This document shows, in pieces, positions 18,727-27,852 of a stretch of DNA of 64,000 bases. Every line of letters starts with the position of its first letter. Position 1 is the stretch's first letter. Source of the stretch: Polynucleobacter sp. AM-25C3 (GTDB lineage Bacteria > Pseudomonadota > Gammaproteobacteria > Burkholderiales > Burkholderiaceae). The stretch spans positions 143,983 through 207,982 of the forward strand of contig NZ_JACVOS010000002.1 of NCBI RefSeq assembly GCF_018882335.1, written 5' to 3'. A program made the translations under genes and the position numbers. The notes below the pieces were generated by a model, which had not been told where the DNA came from, ran no database searches, and was given only the letters and a program-made list of their open reading frames with translations.

Positions 18727-19461
18727 CTATTTCCTTTTTTGATACTGTGATGAACCAAATAATTGTTCCCGTGCCTTGTCATCATGCAAAGGTTTGCGAA
18801 ATGCAGTTAATACCTCAAGGCCACGCTTTACAGCAGGGCGCTCGCCAATCATTTCAAACCAGCGCTTAAAATTCGGATACTCATTGAGATCGATTCCTTG
18901 GTTCTTCCAATTGCGTGTCCATGGAAAAATGGCGATATCTGCGATTGAATAACTTTTTCCAGCAATATAGGGATTATCTTTCAGTTGATGATCGATCACC
19001 CCATATAAGCGCTTAGCTTCATTAGTGTAGCGAGTAATCGCGTAATCAATTTTCTCTGGTGCGTAGATCCTAAAGTGGTGGTTTTGCCCTAAAAGGGGGC
19101 CTAAACCGCCCATCTGAAACATCAGCCATTGCAGTACTTCATATTTGCCGCGGGTAGATTTAGGTAAAAACTTCCCCGTTTTGGCGGCGAGGTAGAGCAA
19201 GATTGCGCCAGATTCAAAGAGGTGAATAGGTTTGCCGTCCGGACCTTGTGGGTCATATATCGCCGGAATCTTGTTATTCGGGCTCATCACTAGGAAGTCT
19301 GGCTTGAACTGATCACCCGCACTAATATCGACAGGGTGTGCAATCCAATCCTTATCGAGCCTGTAACCACATTCCTCGAGCATGATGTGAACCTTGTGAC
19401 CATTAGGAGTGGGCCAGCTATAAACATCAATCATGTCTTTTTTGGGTTTAGTTATCGCCAC
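18727..19461 (-). CDS. Glutathione S-transferase family protein, YfcG/Nu-class-like disulfide reductase
   Basis: A 244-residue GST: N-terminal thioredoxin fold with IDVYSWPTPNGHKVHIMLEE, close to E. coli YfcG (TPNGHK), cis-Pro segment NNKIPAIYD, LFESGAILLYLA, and an all-helical C-domain. YfcG/YghU enzymes have glutathione-dependent disulfide reductase activity rather than classic conjugation. The GTG start at 19461 has an AAGGAAC site; an ATG nine codons further in (MIDVYSW) is the alternative. Expressed with the dehydrogenase downstream. Confidence 0.88.
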   Translation of the reverse strand: MAITKPKKDMIDVYSWPTPNGHKVHIMLEECGYRLDKDWIAHPVDISAGDQFKPDFLVMSPNNKIPAIYDPQGPDGKPIHLFESGAILLYLAAKTGKFLPKSTRGKYEVLQWLMFQMGGLGPLLGQNHHFRIYAPEKIDYAITRYTNEAKRLYGVIDHQLKDNPYIAGKSYSIADIAIFPWTRNWKNQGIDLNEYPNFKRWFEMIGERPAVKRGLEVLTAFRKPLHDDKAREQLFGSSQYQKRK

Positions 19462-19476
19462 TATCAGTTCCTTTAT

Positions 19477-20682
19477 TTATTGCAGAGATTGCAAGCGCTG
19501 TAATGCATTAGTCAGCGTTTGTTCTTTTTTGGCAAAACAAAAACGAATGACGCCTGACTCAACAGGGTTTTCATAAAACGCAGAAACAGGAATCGCTGCT
19601 ACGCCGATCTCAGTAGTCAGCCAGGTACAAAAATCAGCTTCGCTCAACTTAGATTGAGGAATATGAAGATTAGTGTAGTTAACGCACTGAAAATAGGTTG
19701 CCGGTGCTGGCAGCAGCTTGAAGCCGGTGCCCTGTAAACCATGCATGAAGTAATCCCGCTTAGCTTGGTAAAAAAAGGGCAGGCTTAAATAATGATCCGC
19801 ATGTTGTAAATATTTTGCTAGTCCATGCTGCATCGGAGTATTTACCGTAAACACATTGAACTGATGCACTTTACGAAACTCCCTCATCATCGCTGCAGGA
19901 GCTGCCACGTAGCCTACTTTCCAGCCAGTGACGTGATACGTCTTACCAAAGCTAGAAATTAAAAAGCTTCTCGCAGCAAGGGCGGGATGACTGGCGATGC
20001 TTTGATGTTGGTGTCCGTCATATACCATATGCTCATACACTTCATCGCTCAAAATGAGCGCATTCGTGTTTTCGACTAAATGTACCAAGCGCTCAAGATC
20101 AGATTTTTGCCATACCAGCCCGGTTGGATTGTGTGGCGTGTTAATAATGATGAGTCTCGTCTTTGGGCCGATTGCCTTGGCAAGATCGTCCCAGGGGATT
20201 GCATACGAATGAACTAGACCTTGACCATCGCGATTTGCAATTAAAGATACTGCTTTGGTATTCCCGCCAGCCAAATCAATTGATGGGCGATAACTATCGT
20301 AGGCCGGCTCAATGATGACAACTTCATCTCCTGGGCTCACGCATGACAATATCGCAGTCATGATTCCTTGAGTGCCACCTGCGGTGATGGTGATTTCTGT
20401 ATCTGGATCATAGTCATGACCATATAGGGCGGAAATTTTCTGCGCTATGCCATGCCTTATCTCTGGAATCCCCACCATCGGTGGATACTGGTTGTGATCA
20501 GCTAGCATGGCTGCATTGACATCGGCTATCAGCTCTCTATCGCAAGGAAAGTCTGGGAAACCTTGCCCCAAGTTGATTGCTTGATGCTTTGCTGCCAGGG
20601 CTGACATGACGGTAAATACCGTTGTCCCTACCTTAGGTAGGCGACTCGGAAATGCCGGGGTCAGAAGGGGGTTTTGGTCCAT
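19477..20682 (-). CDS. Class I/II PLP-dependent aminotransferase (methionine/kynurenine type, YbdL-like)
   Basis: A 401-residue fold-type I aminotransferase, with NLGQGFPDFP, GGTQGIMTAIL, NTPHNPTG and the PLP-lysine motif SSFGKTYHVTGWKVGY. These resemble E. coli YbdL (methionine aminotransferase) and kynurenine--oxoglutarate transaminases. The substrate is therefore likely a hydrophobic amino acid such as methionine, possibly for salvage, but this is inference. It is the first gene of the reverse-strand run and is divergent from yaaA with 68 bases between starts. Confidence 0.88.
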   Translation of the reverse strand: MDQNPLLTPAFPSRLPKVGTTVFTVMSALAAKHQAINLGQGFPDFPCDRELIADVNAAMLADHNQYPPMVGIPEIRHGIAQKISALYGHDYDPDTEITITAGGTQGIMTAILSCVSPGDEVVIIEPAYDSYRPSIDLAGGNTKAVSLIANRDGQGLVHSYAIPWDDLAKAIGPKTRLIIINTPHNPTGLVWQKSDLERLVHLVENTNALILSDEVYEHMVYDGHQHQSIASHPALAARSFLISSFGKTYHVTGWKVGYVAAPAAMMREFRKVHQFNVFTVNTPMQHGLAKYLQHADHYLSLPFFYQAKRDYFMHGLQGTGFKLLPAPATYFQCVNYTNLHIPQSKLSEADFCTWLTTEIGVAAIPVSAFYENPVESGVIRFCFAKKEQTLTNALQRLQSLQ

Positions 20683-20750
20683 ACGGGCGGTTTAAGGCAA
20701 ATAAGGTGGGTAGTCGCTAGAATGGAAGAAATTCATATTCAAATTGTGCC

Positions 20751-21527
20751 ATGCTGATTGTCCTTTCACCTGCTAAATCCCTAGATTACAAAACACCAGC
20801 TAAGGTTAAGGCTCCCACCTTGCCTGAGTTTGCATCTGAATCGGCAAAGCTCATTGCCGACCTAAAGAAACTTTCACCACAAGATGTCGCTCATTTGATG
20901 GGCCTATCTGATCAACTGGCTGCACTGAATGTGGGTCGTTATCGCGATTGGTCGAAGAAATTTACCGAGGAAAACAGTAAGCCAGCCATTTATGCATTCG
21001 ACGGCGATGTCTATGATGGTTTTGACGTTAAAACGCTGCCTACCAAGGCGGTCGATTTTGCGCAGGACCATATTCGAATTCTTTCTGGTTTATACGGCGC
21101 CCTGAGACCACTTGATTTAATGCAGCCTTATCGCCTAGAGATGGGTACTTCTTTTAAGAATGCCCGAGGCAAAGACTTATACGCATTTTGGGGTGAGCGG
21201 GTCACGGACTCCCTCAAGAAGGTGCTGGAAAAACAAAAGAGGCCGGTATTGCTCAATTTGGCATCGGAGGAGTATTTCAAAGTATTGCAATCTAAGAATT
21301 TAGATTGCCCAGTGATCTCTCCAGTATTTCAAGATGCCAAGGACGGTAAGTACAAAATCATTTCTTTTTATGCGAAGCGAGCCAGAGGGTTAATGGCGCG
21401 TTACGTAGTTGAAAATCGCATCACCGATCCCGAGGATTTGAAGGGCTTTGATTTAGATGGATACAAATATGTAGCCTCAGAATCGAAGCCAGAAAAACCC
21501 CTATTTAAACGTCCCGAAAGAAAGTAA
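20751..21527 (+). CDS. yaaA: Peroxide stress protein YaaA (DUF328)
   Basis: YaaA proteins bind DNA and lower intracellular iron and oxidative damage after peroxide exposure. The 258-residue protein has the family opening [42 protein letters not shown] and [14 protein letters not shown]. Length is typical. The next gene begins 9 bases later, so they are probably co-transcribed. A divergent promoter must lie in the 68 bases upstream; no strong box was identified there. Confidence 0.94.
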   Translation: MLIVLSPAKSLDYKTPAKVKAPTLPEFASESAKLIADLKKLSPQDVAHLMGLSDQLAALNVGRYRDWSKKFTEENSKPAIYAFDGDVYDGFDVKTLPTKAVDFAQDHIRILSGLYGALRPLDLMQPYRLEMGTSFKNARGKDLYAFWGERVTDSLKKVLEKQKRPVLLNLASEEYFKVLQSKNLDCPVISPVFQDAKDGKYKIISFYAKRARGLMARYVVENRITDPEDLKGFDLDGYKYVASESKPEKPLFKRPERK

Positions 21528-21536
21528 GAAAATTTC

Positions 21537-22748
21537 ATGGCCGTTCATCGTACAAAGTCCTCGCAACGCTCATCGCCTGATGTAGAGCGATTGGTGGCGG
21601 ATGCTATTTCCTTGGCAGCCTCAGGCAGTCATATCGAAGATCAGTTTTGGGAAGAGCGCTTAAATGTGCGCTTAATGCGCCTGCTCAGGATTCAAAATCA
21701 AAACGTCATTGATGCTGCTCTGGATCAAACTTTTAGAATTAATACGGTAGCCTTTGAAGTCCTTGCCGATTGCGCTGAGACGCTTGCTGAGTCATTAGTC
21801 ATGGAGCATGAGGGGCAGAGCTGGGATGTCTTGTTATTGGCCTTGCCAATCATTGCGCATACCCGCTATCAAATTCCTTCTGGCGCGCTACCGGTTCACG
21901 TTATTGAATCTACCGCCGCCGCTCTACACGACTCAATTGCCTCCACGGATACGCGCCTGGCAATTGTTCCTTGGCTTTACAGCATCGATCAAATGCCACA
22001 TTCGCACTGTCAAACTCAATTGCTCACAGAGGCTTTGGCAACAGCAGCCATTACTGCTAGTGAAATCAAAATAGAGTTGCGTGAGATGTCTGAGACGATC
22101 GCAGTCTTGGCTGATCCACGTTTTATTATTGCGGCCGTTGCGGCTCCAGCCGGCACACCATTGTTTCGTTGGCAAGCAGAAGCACCAACGCGACAAGAGC
22201 GGGGCATGAGCCTTATTGGTTGGCAAACCACTATGCAGGAGCCGATTGCTTCACTCTTACCTGGTTGTGAGTTTGAGCTCTTATTGCCAGAAGCATATTT
22301 TACGAACTGCCGTTTGGCAGATAAACAGGTACGTCCATTAAGCATTAGAGCCGGCGTAAACTTTTTGGAAAGTACTCTTGGAGTCTTGCCCGCTGGATTG
22401 TCTTGCGTGGTGGGGGCATTTGGTGAAGATCAGGCTGATGAATATCGAATCTCATTTAGTTTAAAAGGCTCCCCTGAGGTTGTGTATGGGGTGATATGGC
22501 CTTTGTACGACCGAGAGAGCGTTGCCAATGATGCATTGAATGATTTATCGGATGACGAAAGTCCGATGAAGCGCATTGCGGATGCACTACGTGATGCGGG
22601 TGTTGACGATGTCTTTCGTCATGCAATGCTCTTTGACCCAGAGCTTTGTGATGATTGTGGCGCACCTTTGTTTCCGGATCGATCTGGTGATGCAGTGCAT
22701 GCTGAGTTGCCAGATGATGCCCCAATACAGCAGCCCTTATTTCATTAG
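21537..22748 (+). CDS. DUF2863 family protein, function unknown
   Basis: A soluble 403-residue protein of the DUF2863 family, found mainly in Burkholderiales. It has no signal peptide or membrane segment. The N-terminus is basic and serine-rich; the centre (about 140-300) is mixed alpha/beta with the phrase GMSLIGWQTTMQEPIASLLPG; the C-terminus has CDDCGAPLFPD, a half zinc-ribbon that could bind metal with other ligands. Co-directional with yaaA. No function can be given from sequence. Confidence 0.75.
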   Translation: MAVHRTKSSQRSSPDVERLVADAISLAASGSHIEDQFWEERLNVRLMRLLRIQNQNVIDAALDQTFRINTVAFEVLADCAETLAESLVMEHEGQSWDVLLLALPIIAHTRYQIPSGALPVHVIESTAAALHDSIASTDTRLAIVPWLYSIDQMPHSHCQTQLLTEALATAAITASEIKIELREMSETIAVLADPRFIIAAVAAPAGTPLFRWQAEAPTRQERGMSLIGWQTTMQEPIASLLPGCEFELLLPEAYFTNCRLADKQVRPLSIRAGVNFLESTLGVLPAGLSCVVGAFGEDQADEYRISFSLKGSPEVVYGVIWPLYDRESVANDALNDLSDDESPMKRIADALRDAGVDDVFRHAMLFDPELCDDCGAPLFPDRSGDAVHAELPDDAPIQQPLFH

Positions 22749-22779
22749 AGCAAGCCCAAATGTCCTGAGCTCAGTAAGA

Positions 22780-22807
22780 AAAAAGCCGAGAAATTCTCGG
22801 CTTTTTA
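22780..22807. terminator. Bidirectional Rho-independent terminator
   Basis: Arms AAAAAGCCGAGAA and TTCTCGGCTTTTT are nearly contiguous inverted repeats giving a GC stem with A-run and T-run flanks. It lies between the convergent DUF2863 gene and the MliC-like gene and can serve both. Confidence 0.9.
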
Positions 22808-22835
22808 TTTTGAAGCTAAAACGGTAACGCTGATA

Positions 22836-23210
22836 TTAGTTTTGCGTAAAAGGTTCTGCACCTGCAAACAAATGGGGAAGTTTGCCTGTCTTCATTTCTG
22901 CTGTTTGGCAGAAGTCAGCAAGACGCGTTCCAGACTTGATATTAAAAAGCATGGCCTTATTACCTAACACCACAAGATCGTGACCGGTATTGGTGTTCTT
23001 GTAACGCAAGCTACCTGGTAAAGAATTCTCACGCTTCAGGTCGAACGTTTTAGATTCCCAAGTGAGGCGAACCGTTTCTGTTGTTCCAGAGGTTTTGAAT
23101 TGTTTACTTTCGCTACAAGTCCAAGTAGATACTTCTTCGTTAGCAATGGCTGCTGCCGAACCTAATAGGCCGGCTACAGCCATGCTGACGATGAGAAGAG
23201 TTTGCTTCAT
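22836..23210 (-). CDS. Secreted MliC-like (lysozyme-inhibitor-type) domain protein
   Basis: A 124-residue exported protein with a signal peptide (about 1-23, ending AAAIANEE). The mature part has the pattern of the MliC/PliC C-type lysozyme inhibitor family: W-x-C at 30-32, an SxxG-x-x-Y turn (SLPGSLRY, 63-70), GNKAML (83-88) and a final Cys (C101) that could pair with C32. There is no lipobox, so it should be soluble in the periplasm. Sequence similarity is at the pattern level only, so the inhibitor role is a hypothesis. It precedes a shared terminator and follows mdh by 12 bases. Confidence 0.55.
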   Translation of the reverse strand: MKQTLLIVSMAVAGLLGSAAAIANEEVSTWTCSESKQFKTSGTTETVRLTWESKTFDLKRENSLPGSLRYKNTNTGHDLVVLGNKAMLFNIKSGTRLADFCQTAEMKTGKLPHLFAGAEPFTQN

Positions 23211-23222
23211 ATTTATAAATCC

Positions 23223-24212
23223 TTATGAGAGGAGATGCTTAACGCCAGCTTGCTCTTCAAGCAATTCATTCAAAGTGTGATTCATGCGCTCACGTGAGAA
23301 CTCATCGATTTCCAAGCCTTCAATCATCTTGTACTCACCGTTTTCGCAAACTACTGGGTAGCCATAAATCACTTCAGCTGGAATACCATATTCACCTTTA
23401 GATGGAATACCCATAGTGACCCATTTGCCATTCGTGCCCAGAACCCAATCGCGAATGTGATCAATCGCTGCATTGGCTGCTGAAGCTGCAGAAGAAAGAC
23501 CGCGCGCTTCGATAATGGCTGCACCACGTTTGCCAACTGTAGGAATAAATGTGTCTTTGTTCCAAGCTGCATCATTGATGCTGTCTTTTACAGACTGACC
23601 ATCAACAGTTGCGAAGCGATAGTCAGGGTACATCGTTGGGCTATGGTTACCCCAAACAACCAATTTCTCAATATCAGCAACTGGTTTGTTCAACTTGTTT
23701 GCTAATTGCGAGAGAGCGCGGTTGTGATCGAGGCGCAACATTGCTGTGAAGTTTTTCGCAGGAATATCTGGAGCAGATTTCATGGCGATGTAAGCATTGG
23801 TATTTGCTGGGTTACCAACAACCAATACTTTGACAGTCTTCTTAGCTACAGCATTGAGTGCTTTGCCTTGTGCTGTAAAAATTTGAGCGTTTGCTGAGAG
23901 CAAATCTTTGCGCTCCATGCCTGGGCCACGTGGACGTGCGCCAACCAACAATGCAACATCGATATCTTTAAATGCGGTCATTGGGTCAGAGTGAGCTGTC
24001 ATGCCAGCTAGCAATGGGAATGCGCAATCTTCTAATTCCATCATCACGCCAGCAAGCGCTTTTTGCGCTTTTTCGTCTGGAATTTCAAGTAACTGGAGGA
24101 TTACTGGCTGATCTTTGCCCAGCAAATCGCCATTGGCGATGCGAAAAAGAAGGGAATAACCGATTTGACCGGCTGCACCGGTGACTGCAACACGCATTGG
24201 GGCTTTTGCCAT
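23223..24212 (-). CDS. mdh: Malate dehydrogenase (NAD)
   Basis: Oxidises malate to oxaloacetate in the TCA cycle. The 329-residue protein belongs to the cytosolic-type MDH subgroup used by betaproteobacteria: [21 protein letters not shown] at the N-terminus, [15 protein letters not shown] (substrate arginines), GNPANTNAY and [12 protein letters not shown] with the catalytic histidine. It has a GGAG site before ATG. It is divergent from the GntR-type gene, whose palindromic site lies about 90 bases from the mdh start, so the pair may share control. Confidence 0.96.
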   Translation of the reverse strand: MAKAPMRVAVTGAAGQIGYSLLFRIANGDLLGKDQPVILQLLEIPDEKAQKALAGVMMELEDCAFPLLAGMTAHSDPMTAFKDIDVALLVGARPRGPGMERKDLLSANAQIFTAQGKALNAVAKKTVKVLVVGNPANTNAYIAMKSAPDIPAKNFTAMLRLDHNRALSQLANKLNKPVADIEKLVVWGNHSPTMYPDYRFATVDGQSVKDSINDAAWNKDTFIPTVGKRGAAIIEARGLSSAASAANAAIDHIRDWVLGTNGKWVTMGIPSKGEYGIPAEVIYGYPVVCENGEYKMIEGLEIDEFSRERMNHTLNELLEEQAGVKHLLS

Positions 24213-24283
24213 TACTAATAACTCCAGTTGAGGTTAATTAATGAAATCTTTCTTATTATCCATTCAAGTGTATGCACTTTCCA

Positions 24284-24312
24284 TTTACACTGTCAATCAT
24301 GTCTTATATAAG
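24284..24312 (+). promoter_or_regulatory. Putative sigma-70 promoter of the GntR regulator gene
   Basis: TTTACA (24284-24289) and TATAAG (24307-24312) are each five-of-six matches to consensus with an ideal 17-base spacer. The -10 lies inside the palindrome described separately. Transcription would start about 45 bases before the TTG start codon. Confidence 0.55.
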
Positions 24313-24313
24313 A
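24302..24313. promoter_or_regulatory. Perfect 12-bp palindrome, probable GntR operator
   Basis: TCTTATATAAGA is an exact palindrome lying across the -10 box of the gntR promoter and between the divergent mdh and gntR genes. Short AT-rich palindromes at this position are typical of GntR-family autoregulatory operators. Binding by this protein is inferred. Confidence 0.55.
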
Positions 24314-24362
24314 TATGAGATAAGCCTGAATTTTATCCAATAGAAGCTGTCCTGGAGTTAAT

Positions 24363-25100
24363 TTGTCACTGATATCCGAACCAATTGCCTCATTTAGCCC
24401 GCTTTATGAGCAAATTAAAGCCATGATTTTGGCTAGTTTGCAGGCTTCCGAATGGTTGCCTGGGGATGCAATTCCAAGCGAAATGGAGCTCGCAGCACGC
24501 TATGCCGTCAGTCAGGGCACGGTTCGCAAGGCTATTGATGAGTTAGCTGCGCAAAATTTATTGGTGCGACGCCAAGGCAAGGGCACTTTTGTTGCCACCC
24601 ACCAAGAAGAAGACTTCCAATACCGTTTTTTACGTTTGGAGCCCGACTCTGGCGATAAGTTGCATCTCAAAAACCAGTTCTTAGCCTGTGAAAACATTAA
24701 ATCTGATGCATATATTGCTCAATTGCTTAAATTAAAGGCAGGCGACCCCATCATTCGCATTGATCGTGTTCAGAGTTCTGCAGGTCGACCGATCGTATTT
24801 GAGGAGATTTGGCTGCCAGAAGGGCGCTTTAAGGGGCTTACTTTAGATGCTCTGAACGCTTGGTCAGGGCCAATGTACGCCTTTTACGAGGGTGAGTACG
24901 CTACCCATATGGTGCGAGCTGAAGAAAAGATTAAGGCTGTACTAGCAAACCAGGACCTTGCTCAGTATCTGCAAATTCCGGTTGGGACAGCCTTGCTATC
25001 GGTTGAGCGGGTTGCTTTCACCTACGGGAATAAACCAGTAGAAATTCGACGCGCAAGGTACGACACTTCTGATCAGCACTATGACAATAAATTGAACTAG
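24363..25100 (+). CDS. GntR family transcriptional regulator (HutC/UTRA subfamily)
   Basis: A 245-residue regulator with an N-terminal winged helix (about 10-78: PLYEQIKAMIL, GDAIPSEMELAARYAVSQGT, RRQGKGTFVA) and a C-terminal UTRA ligand-binding domain (about 90-240) of the HutC type. The TTG start at 24363 has a CTGGAG site seven bases upstream; no suitable ATG exists before the HTH. Its place between mdh and sdhC suggests it senses a metabolite and controls TCA genes, or just itself. The ligand is unknown. Confidence 0.9.
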   Translation: MSLISEPIASFSPLYEQIKAMILASLQASEWLPGDAIPSEMELAARYAVSQGTVRKAIDELAAQNLLVRRQGKGTFVATHQEEDFQYRFLRLEPDSGDKLHLKNQFLACENIKSDAYIAQLLKLKAGDPIIRIDRVQSSAGRPIVFEEIWLPEGRFKGLTLDALNAWSGPMYAFYEGEYATHMVRAEEKIKAVLANQDLAQYLQIPVGTALLSVERVAFTYGNKPVEIRRARYDTSDQHYDNKLN

Positions 25101-25243
25101 GTAGTACACTCAAAAATCAGTAAAAACCACTATTTAAGCCCTTTAAACACTAAAAAGTCCCCACCACCCGCAAGGTTTCCAATAGAATATGTTGCGACAC
25201 AACAAAGCCACACTGAACCTCCACCGAAAGATTGAGATTGCCC

Positions 25244-25663
25244 ATGGTTGATTCACAGCAAAACGTAAAAAAAGACAGACCGGTTTATCGAAACATTGGT
25301 CTTGCCCAATTGATCAAGTACCGCCTTCCTTGGGCTGGAAAAGTATCGATTCTTCACCGCATTAGCGGAGCAGCACTGTTTTTAATGTTGCCATTCTTGC
25401 TTTATCTCTTGGATCAAAGCTTGGCTTCCGAGATGAGTTACCAAAAATTCCAGGCAATTACTGGTCATGTGCTGGTAAAAATTATTCTTCTGGGATTGAT
25501 CTGGTCCTTCTTGCACCATTTTTGCGCCGGTATTCGTTATCTCTTGTTGGATTTGGAGATTGGCGTAGAAAAAGTCGATGCAAACCGCTCAGCGATCTTT
25601 GTATTTTTCTTGGGTCTCGCTTTGACAGCGGTGGTCGGTCTCAAACTATTCGGCTTGTACTAA
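25244..25663 (+). CDS. sdhC: Succinate dehydrogenase cytochrome b556 subunit
   Basis: Membrane anchor of complex II, helping bind heme b and ubiquinone. Using ATG 25244 (MVDSQQNVKKDRPVYRN), it has 139 residues with three membrane helices and the family motif KVSILHRISGAALFLMLP, with a heme-ligand histidine in the HHFCAGIRYLLLD segment. An upstream in-frame TTG (25232) is less likely. First gene of sdhCDABE; a promoter is expected in the 143 bases upstream, where TGTTG-N5-CAACA (25190-25204) is the only clear symmetric element. Confidence 0.93.
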   Translation: MVDSQQNVKKDRPVYRNIGLAQLIKYRLPWAGKVSILHRISGAALFLMLPFLLYLLDQSLASEMSYQKFQAITGHVLVKIILLGLIWSFLHHFCAGIRYLLLDLEIGVEKVDANRSAIFVFFLGLALTAVVGLKLFGLY

Positions 25664-25687
25664 GCGTTTCTTCATTAAGGAAATCTA

Positions 25688-26053
25688 ATGCCTATTTATC
25701 AAATCGGACCGAAGCGCTTAGTTGTTGGCGCTCATTACGGCCTTAAAGAGTGGATTATTCAGCGTGTTACTGCCATCGTGATGGTGGTGTTCACGATTGT
25801 TTTATTGCTTGACTATTGCATTACTGGTAGCGCGACTTATGAGGGTTGGGCTGCATTGTTTAGCAATCAGTTCATGAAGCTCTTAACGCTCTTGTTCTTC
25901 ATTAGCTTGTTCTATCACGCATGGATTGGTATCCGTGATATCTGGATGGATTACATCAAGCCTGTCAGCATTCGTTTAACACTGCAAGTGTTAACTGTTT
26001 TGTATCTCGTAGCCTGTGCGGCCTATGCCGTACAAATTTTGTGGAAAGTGTAA
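25688..26053 (+). CDS. sdhD: Succinate dehydrogenase membrane anchor subunit
   Basis: Second membrane anchor of complex II, 121 residues with three helices. The motifs GLKEWIIQRVTAIVMV and FYHAWIGIRDIWMDYIKP are typical of SdhD, the latter with the quinone/heme-site residues. AAGGAAAT precedes the ATG. It is followed four bases after its stop by sdhA. Confidence 0.93.
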   Translation: MPIYQIGPKRLVVGAHYGLKEWIIQRVTAIVMVVFTIVLLLDYCITGSATYEGWAALFSNQFMKLLTLLFFISLFYHAWIGIRDIWMDYIKPVSIRLTLQVLTVLYLVACAAYAVQILWKV

Positions 26054-26057
26054 TTCA

Positions 26058-27836
26058 ATGACCGCGATTAAAAAAGCATTGCCACGCCGCCGTTTCGACG
26101 CGGTAATTATTGGTGCAGGTGGTTCAGGTATGCGCGCTTCTTTGCAATTAGCAGAAGCTGGCCTGAACGTTGCGGTATTAACTAAGGTTTTCCCAACACG
26201 TTCACATACTGTTGCTGCACAAGGTGGTATCGGTGCCTCACTCGGAAACATGAGTGAAGACAACTGGCACTATCATTTTTACGACACCATTAAAGGTTCC
26301 GACTGGTTGGGTGACCAAGACGTGATCGAGTTTATGTGCCGTGAAGCGCCTAAAGCAGTTTACGAGCTCGAGCACTTTGGTATGCCTTTTGACCGCAACC
26401 CAGATGGCACAATTTATCAGCGCCCATTTGGTGGCCATACAGCCAATTATGGTGAGAAGCCTGTTCAACGTGCTTGCGCTGCGGCTGACCGTACTGGTCA
26501 CGCAATGTTGCACACTTTGTACCAGCGTAACGTTCGTGCAAAAACCAATTTCTTTGTTGAGTGGTTAGCGCTTGACCTCATCCGTGATGACGCCGGTGAT
26601 GTCGTTGGTGTTACTGCGCTCGAAATGGAGACTGGTCAGGTATATATCCTCGAAGCCAAAGTTGTGTTGATGGCAACTGGTGGTGCGGGCCGTATTTGGG
26701 ACGCATCTACTAACGCATTTATTAATACTGGCGACGGTATGGGTCTGGCAGCGCGCGCAGGCATTCCATTGGAAGACATGGAGTTCTGGCAATTCCACCC
26801 AACCGGCGTAGCTGGTGCGGGTGTATTGCTGACAGAAGGTTGTCGCGGTGAGGGCGGTATCTTGCGTAACAAAGATGGCGAGCGTTTCATGGAACGTTAT
26901 GCGCCAACATTGAAAGACTTGGCTCCACGTGACTTCGTTTCACGTTCAATGGACCAAGAGATTAAAGAAGGGCGCGGTTGCGGTCCTAATGGTGACTATG
27001 TGGTTCTTGATTTAACCCACATTGGTGCCGAGACCATCATGAAGCGTTTGCCTTCTGTATATGAAATCGGCATTAACTTTGCTAACGTTGACGTTACTAA
27101 AGAGCCAATTCCGGTTGTTCCAACAATTCACTATCAGATGGGCGGTATTCCTACCAACATCAATGGTCAAGTAGTTGTGCCAGGTAACGGTAAGCCGAAC
27201 GACATCGTTAATGGTTTATATGCGATTGGTGAGTGTTCTTGCGTATCTGTTCACGGTGCAAATCGTTTGGGTACCAACTCGTTGCTCGACTTGTTGGTAT
27301 TTGGTCGTGCAGCTGGTAATCACATTGTTGCGATGGACCTTAAGAACCGCGAGTTCAAGAAGTTGCCTGAGAATGCTGGTGAACAAACGATGGCGCGTAT
27401 TGCTTCGCTCGATAACTCTAGCTCTGGTGAGTATGCTCAAGACGTTGCAAACGATATTCGCAAGACCATGCAGAAGTATGCTGGCGTATTCCGTAATCAA
27501 GAGTTGATGGACGAAGGTGTTCGTCAAATGGCGAAGTTGACTGAGCGTGCTAAACACTTATGGGTTAAAGATAAGTCTGAGATTTTCAATACAGCACGTA
27601 TTGAAGCTTTAGAAGTTGCCAACTTGGTTGAGACTGCTAATGCAACCATGATTTCTGCAGCGGCTCGTAAAGAAAGTCGTGGCGCGCATTCGCACGATGA
27701 TCACCCACATCGAGATGATGACAACTGGATGAAGCACACTCTTTGGTATAGCGAAGGTAACCGCTTGGATTACAAGCCGGTTCAGCTCAAACCATTGACT
27801 GTAGATTCAGTTCCTCCAAAAGAACGTACTTTCTAA
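26058..27836 (+). CDS. sdhA: Succinate dehydrogenase flavoprotein subunit
   Basis: Catalytic subunit that oxidises succinate to fumarate with covalently bound FAD. ATG 26058 (MTAIKKALPRRRFDAVIIGAGG) gives 592 residues, the normal length; the longer frame from 26016 overlaps sdhD. Motifs: FAD dinucleotide fold VIIGAGGSGMRA, covalent-FAD histidine in RSHTVAAQGGI, substrate-site segment EFWQFHPTGVAGAGVLLTEG, and HGANRLGTNSLLDLLVFG. A His/Asp-rich stretch near the C-terminus (HSHDDHPHRDDDNW) is common in the family. Confidence 0.97.
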   Translation: MTAIKKALPRRRFDAVIIGAGGSGMRASLQLAEAGLNVAVLTKVFPTRSHTVAAQGGIGASLGNMSEDNWHYHFYDTIKGSDWLGDQDVIEFMCREAPKAVYELEHFGMPFDRNPDGTIYQRPFGGHTANYGEKPVQRACAAADRTGHAMLHTLYQRNVRAKTNFFVEWLALDLIRDDAGDVVGVTALEMETGQVYILEAKVVLMATGGAGRIWDASTNAFINTGDGMGLAARAGIPLEDMEFWQFHPTGVAGAGVLLTEGCRGEGGILRNKDGERFMERYAPTLKDLAPRDFVSRSMDQEIKEGRGCGPNGDYVVLDLTHIGAETIMKRLPSVYEIGINFANVDVTKEPIPVVPTIHYQMGGIPTNINGQVVVPGNGKPNDIVNGLYAIGECSCVSVHGANRLGTNSLLDLLVFGRAAGNHIVAMDLKNREFKKLPENAGEQTMARIASLDNSSSGEYAQDVANDIRKTMQKYAGVFRNQELMDEGVRQMAKLTERAKHLWVKDKSEIFNTARIEALEVANLVETANATMISAAARKESRGAHSHDDHPHRDDDNWMKHTLWYSEGNRLDYKPVQLKPLTVDSVPPKERTF

Positions 27837-27852
27837 GCAAGAGAGATAGAAG

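Noticed and set aside
25190..25204. TGTTG-N5-CAACA upstream of sdhC as a firm operator
   Set aside because: Arms of five bases are short enough to occur by chance and no regulator can be tied to it; mentioned only with sdhC.
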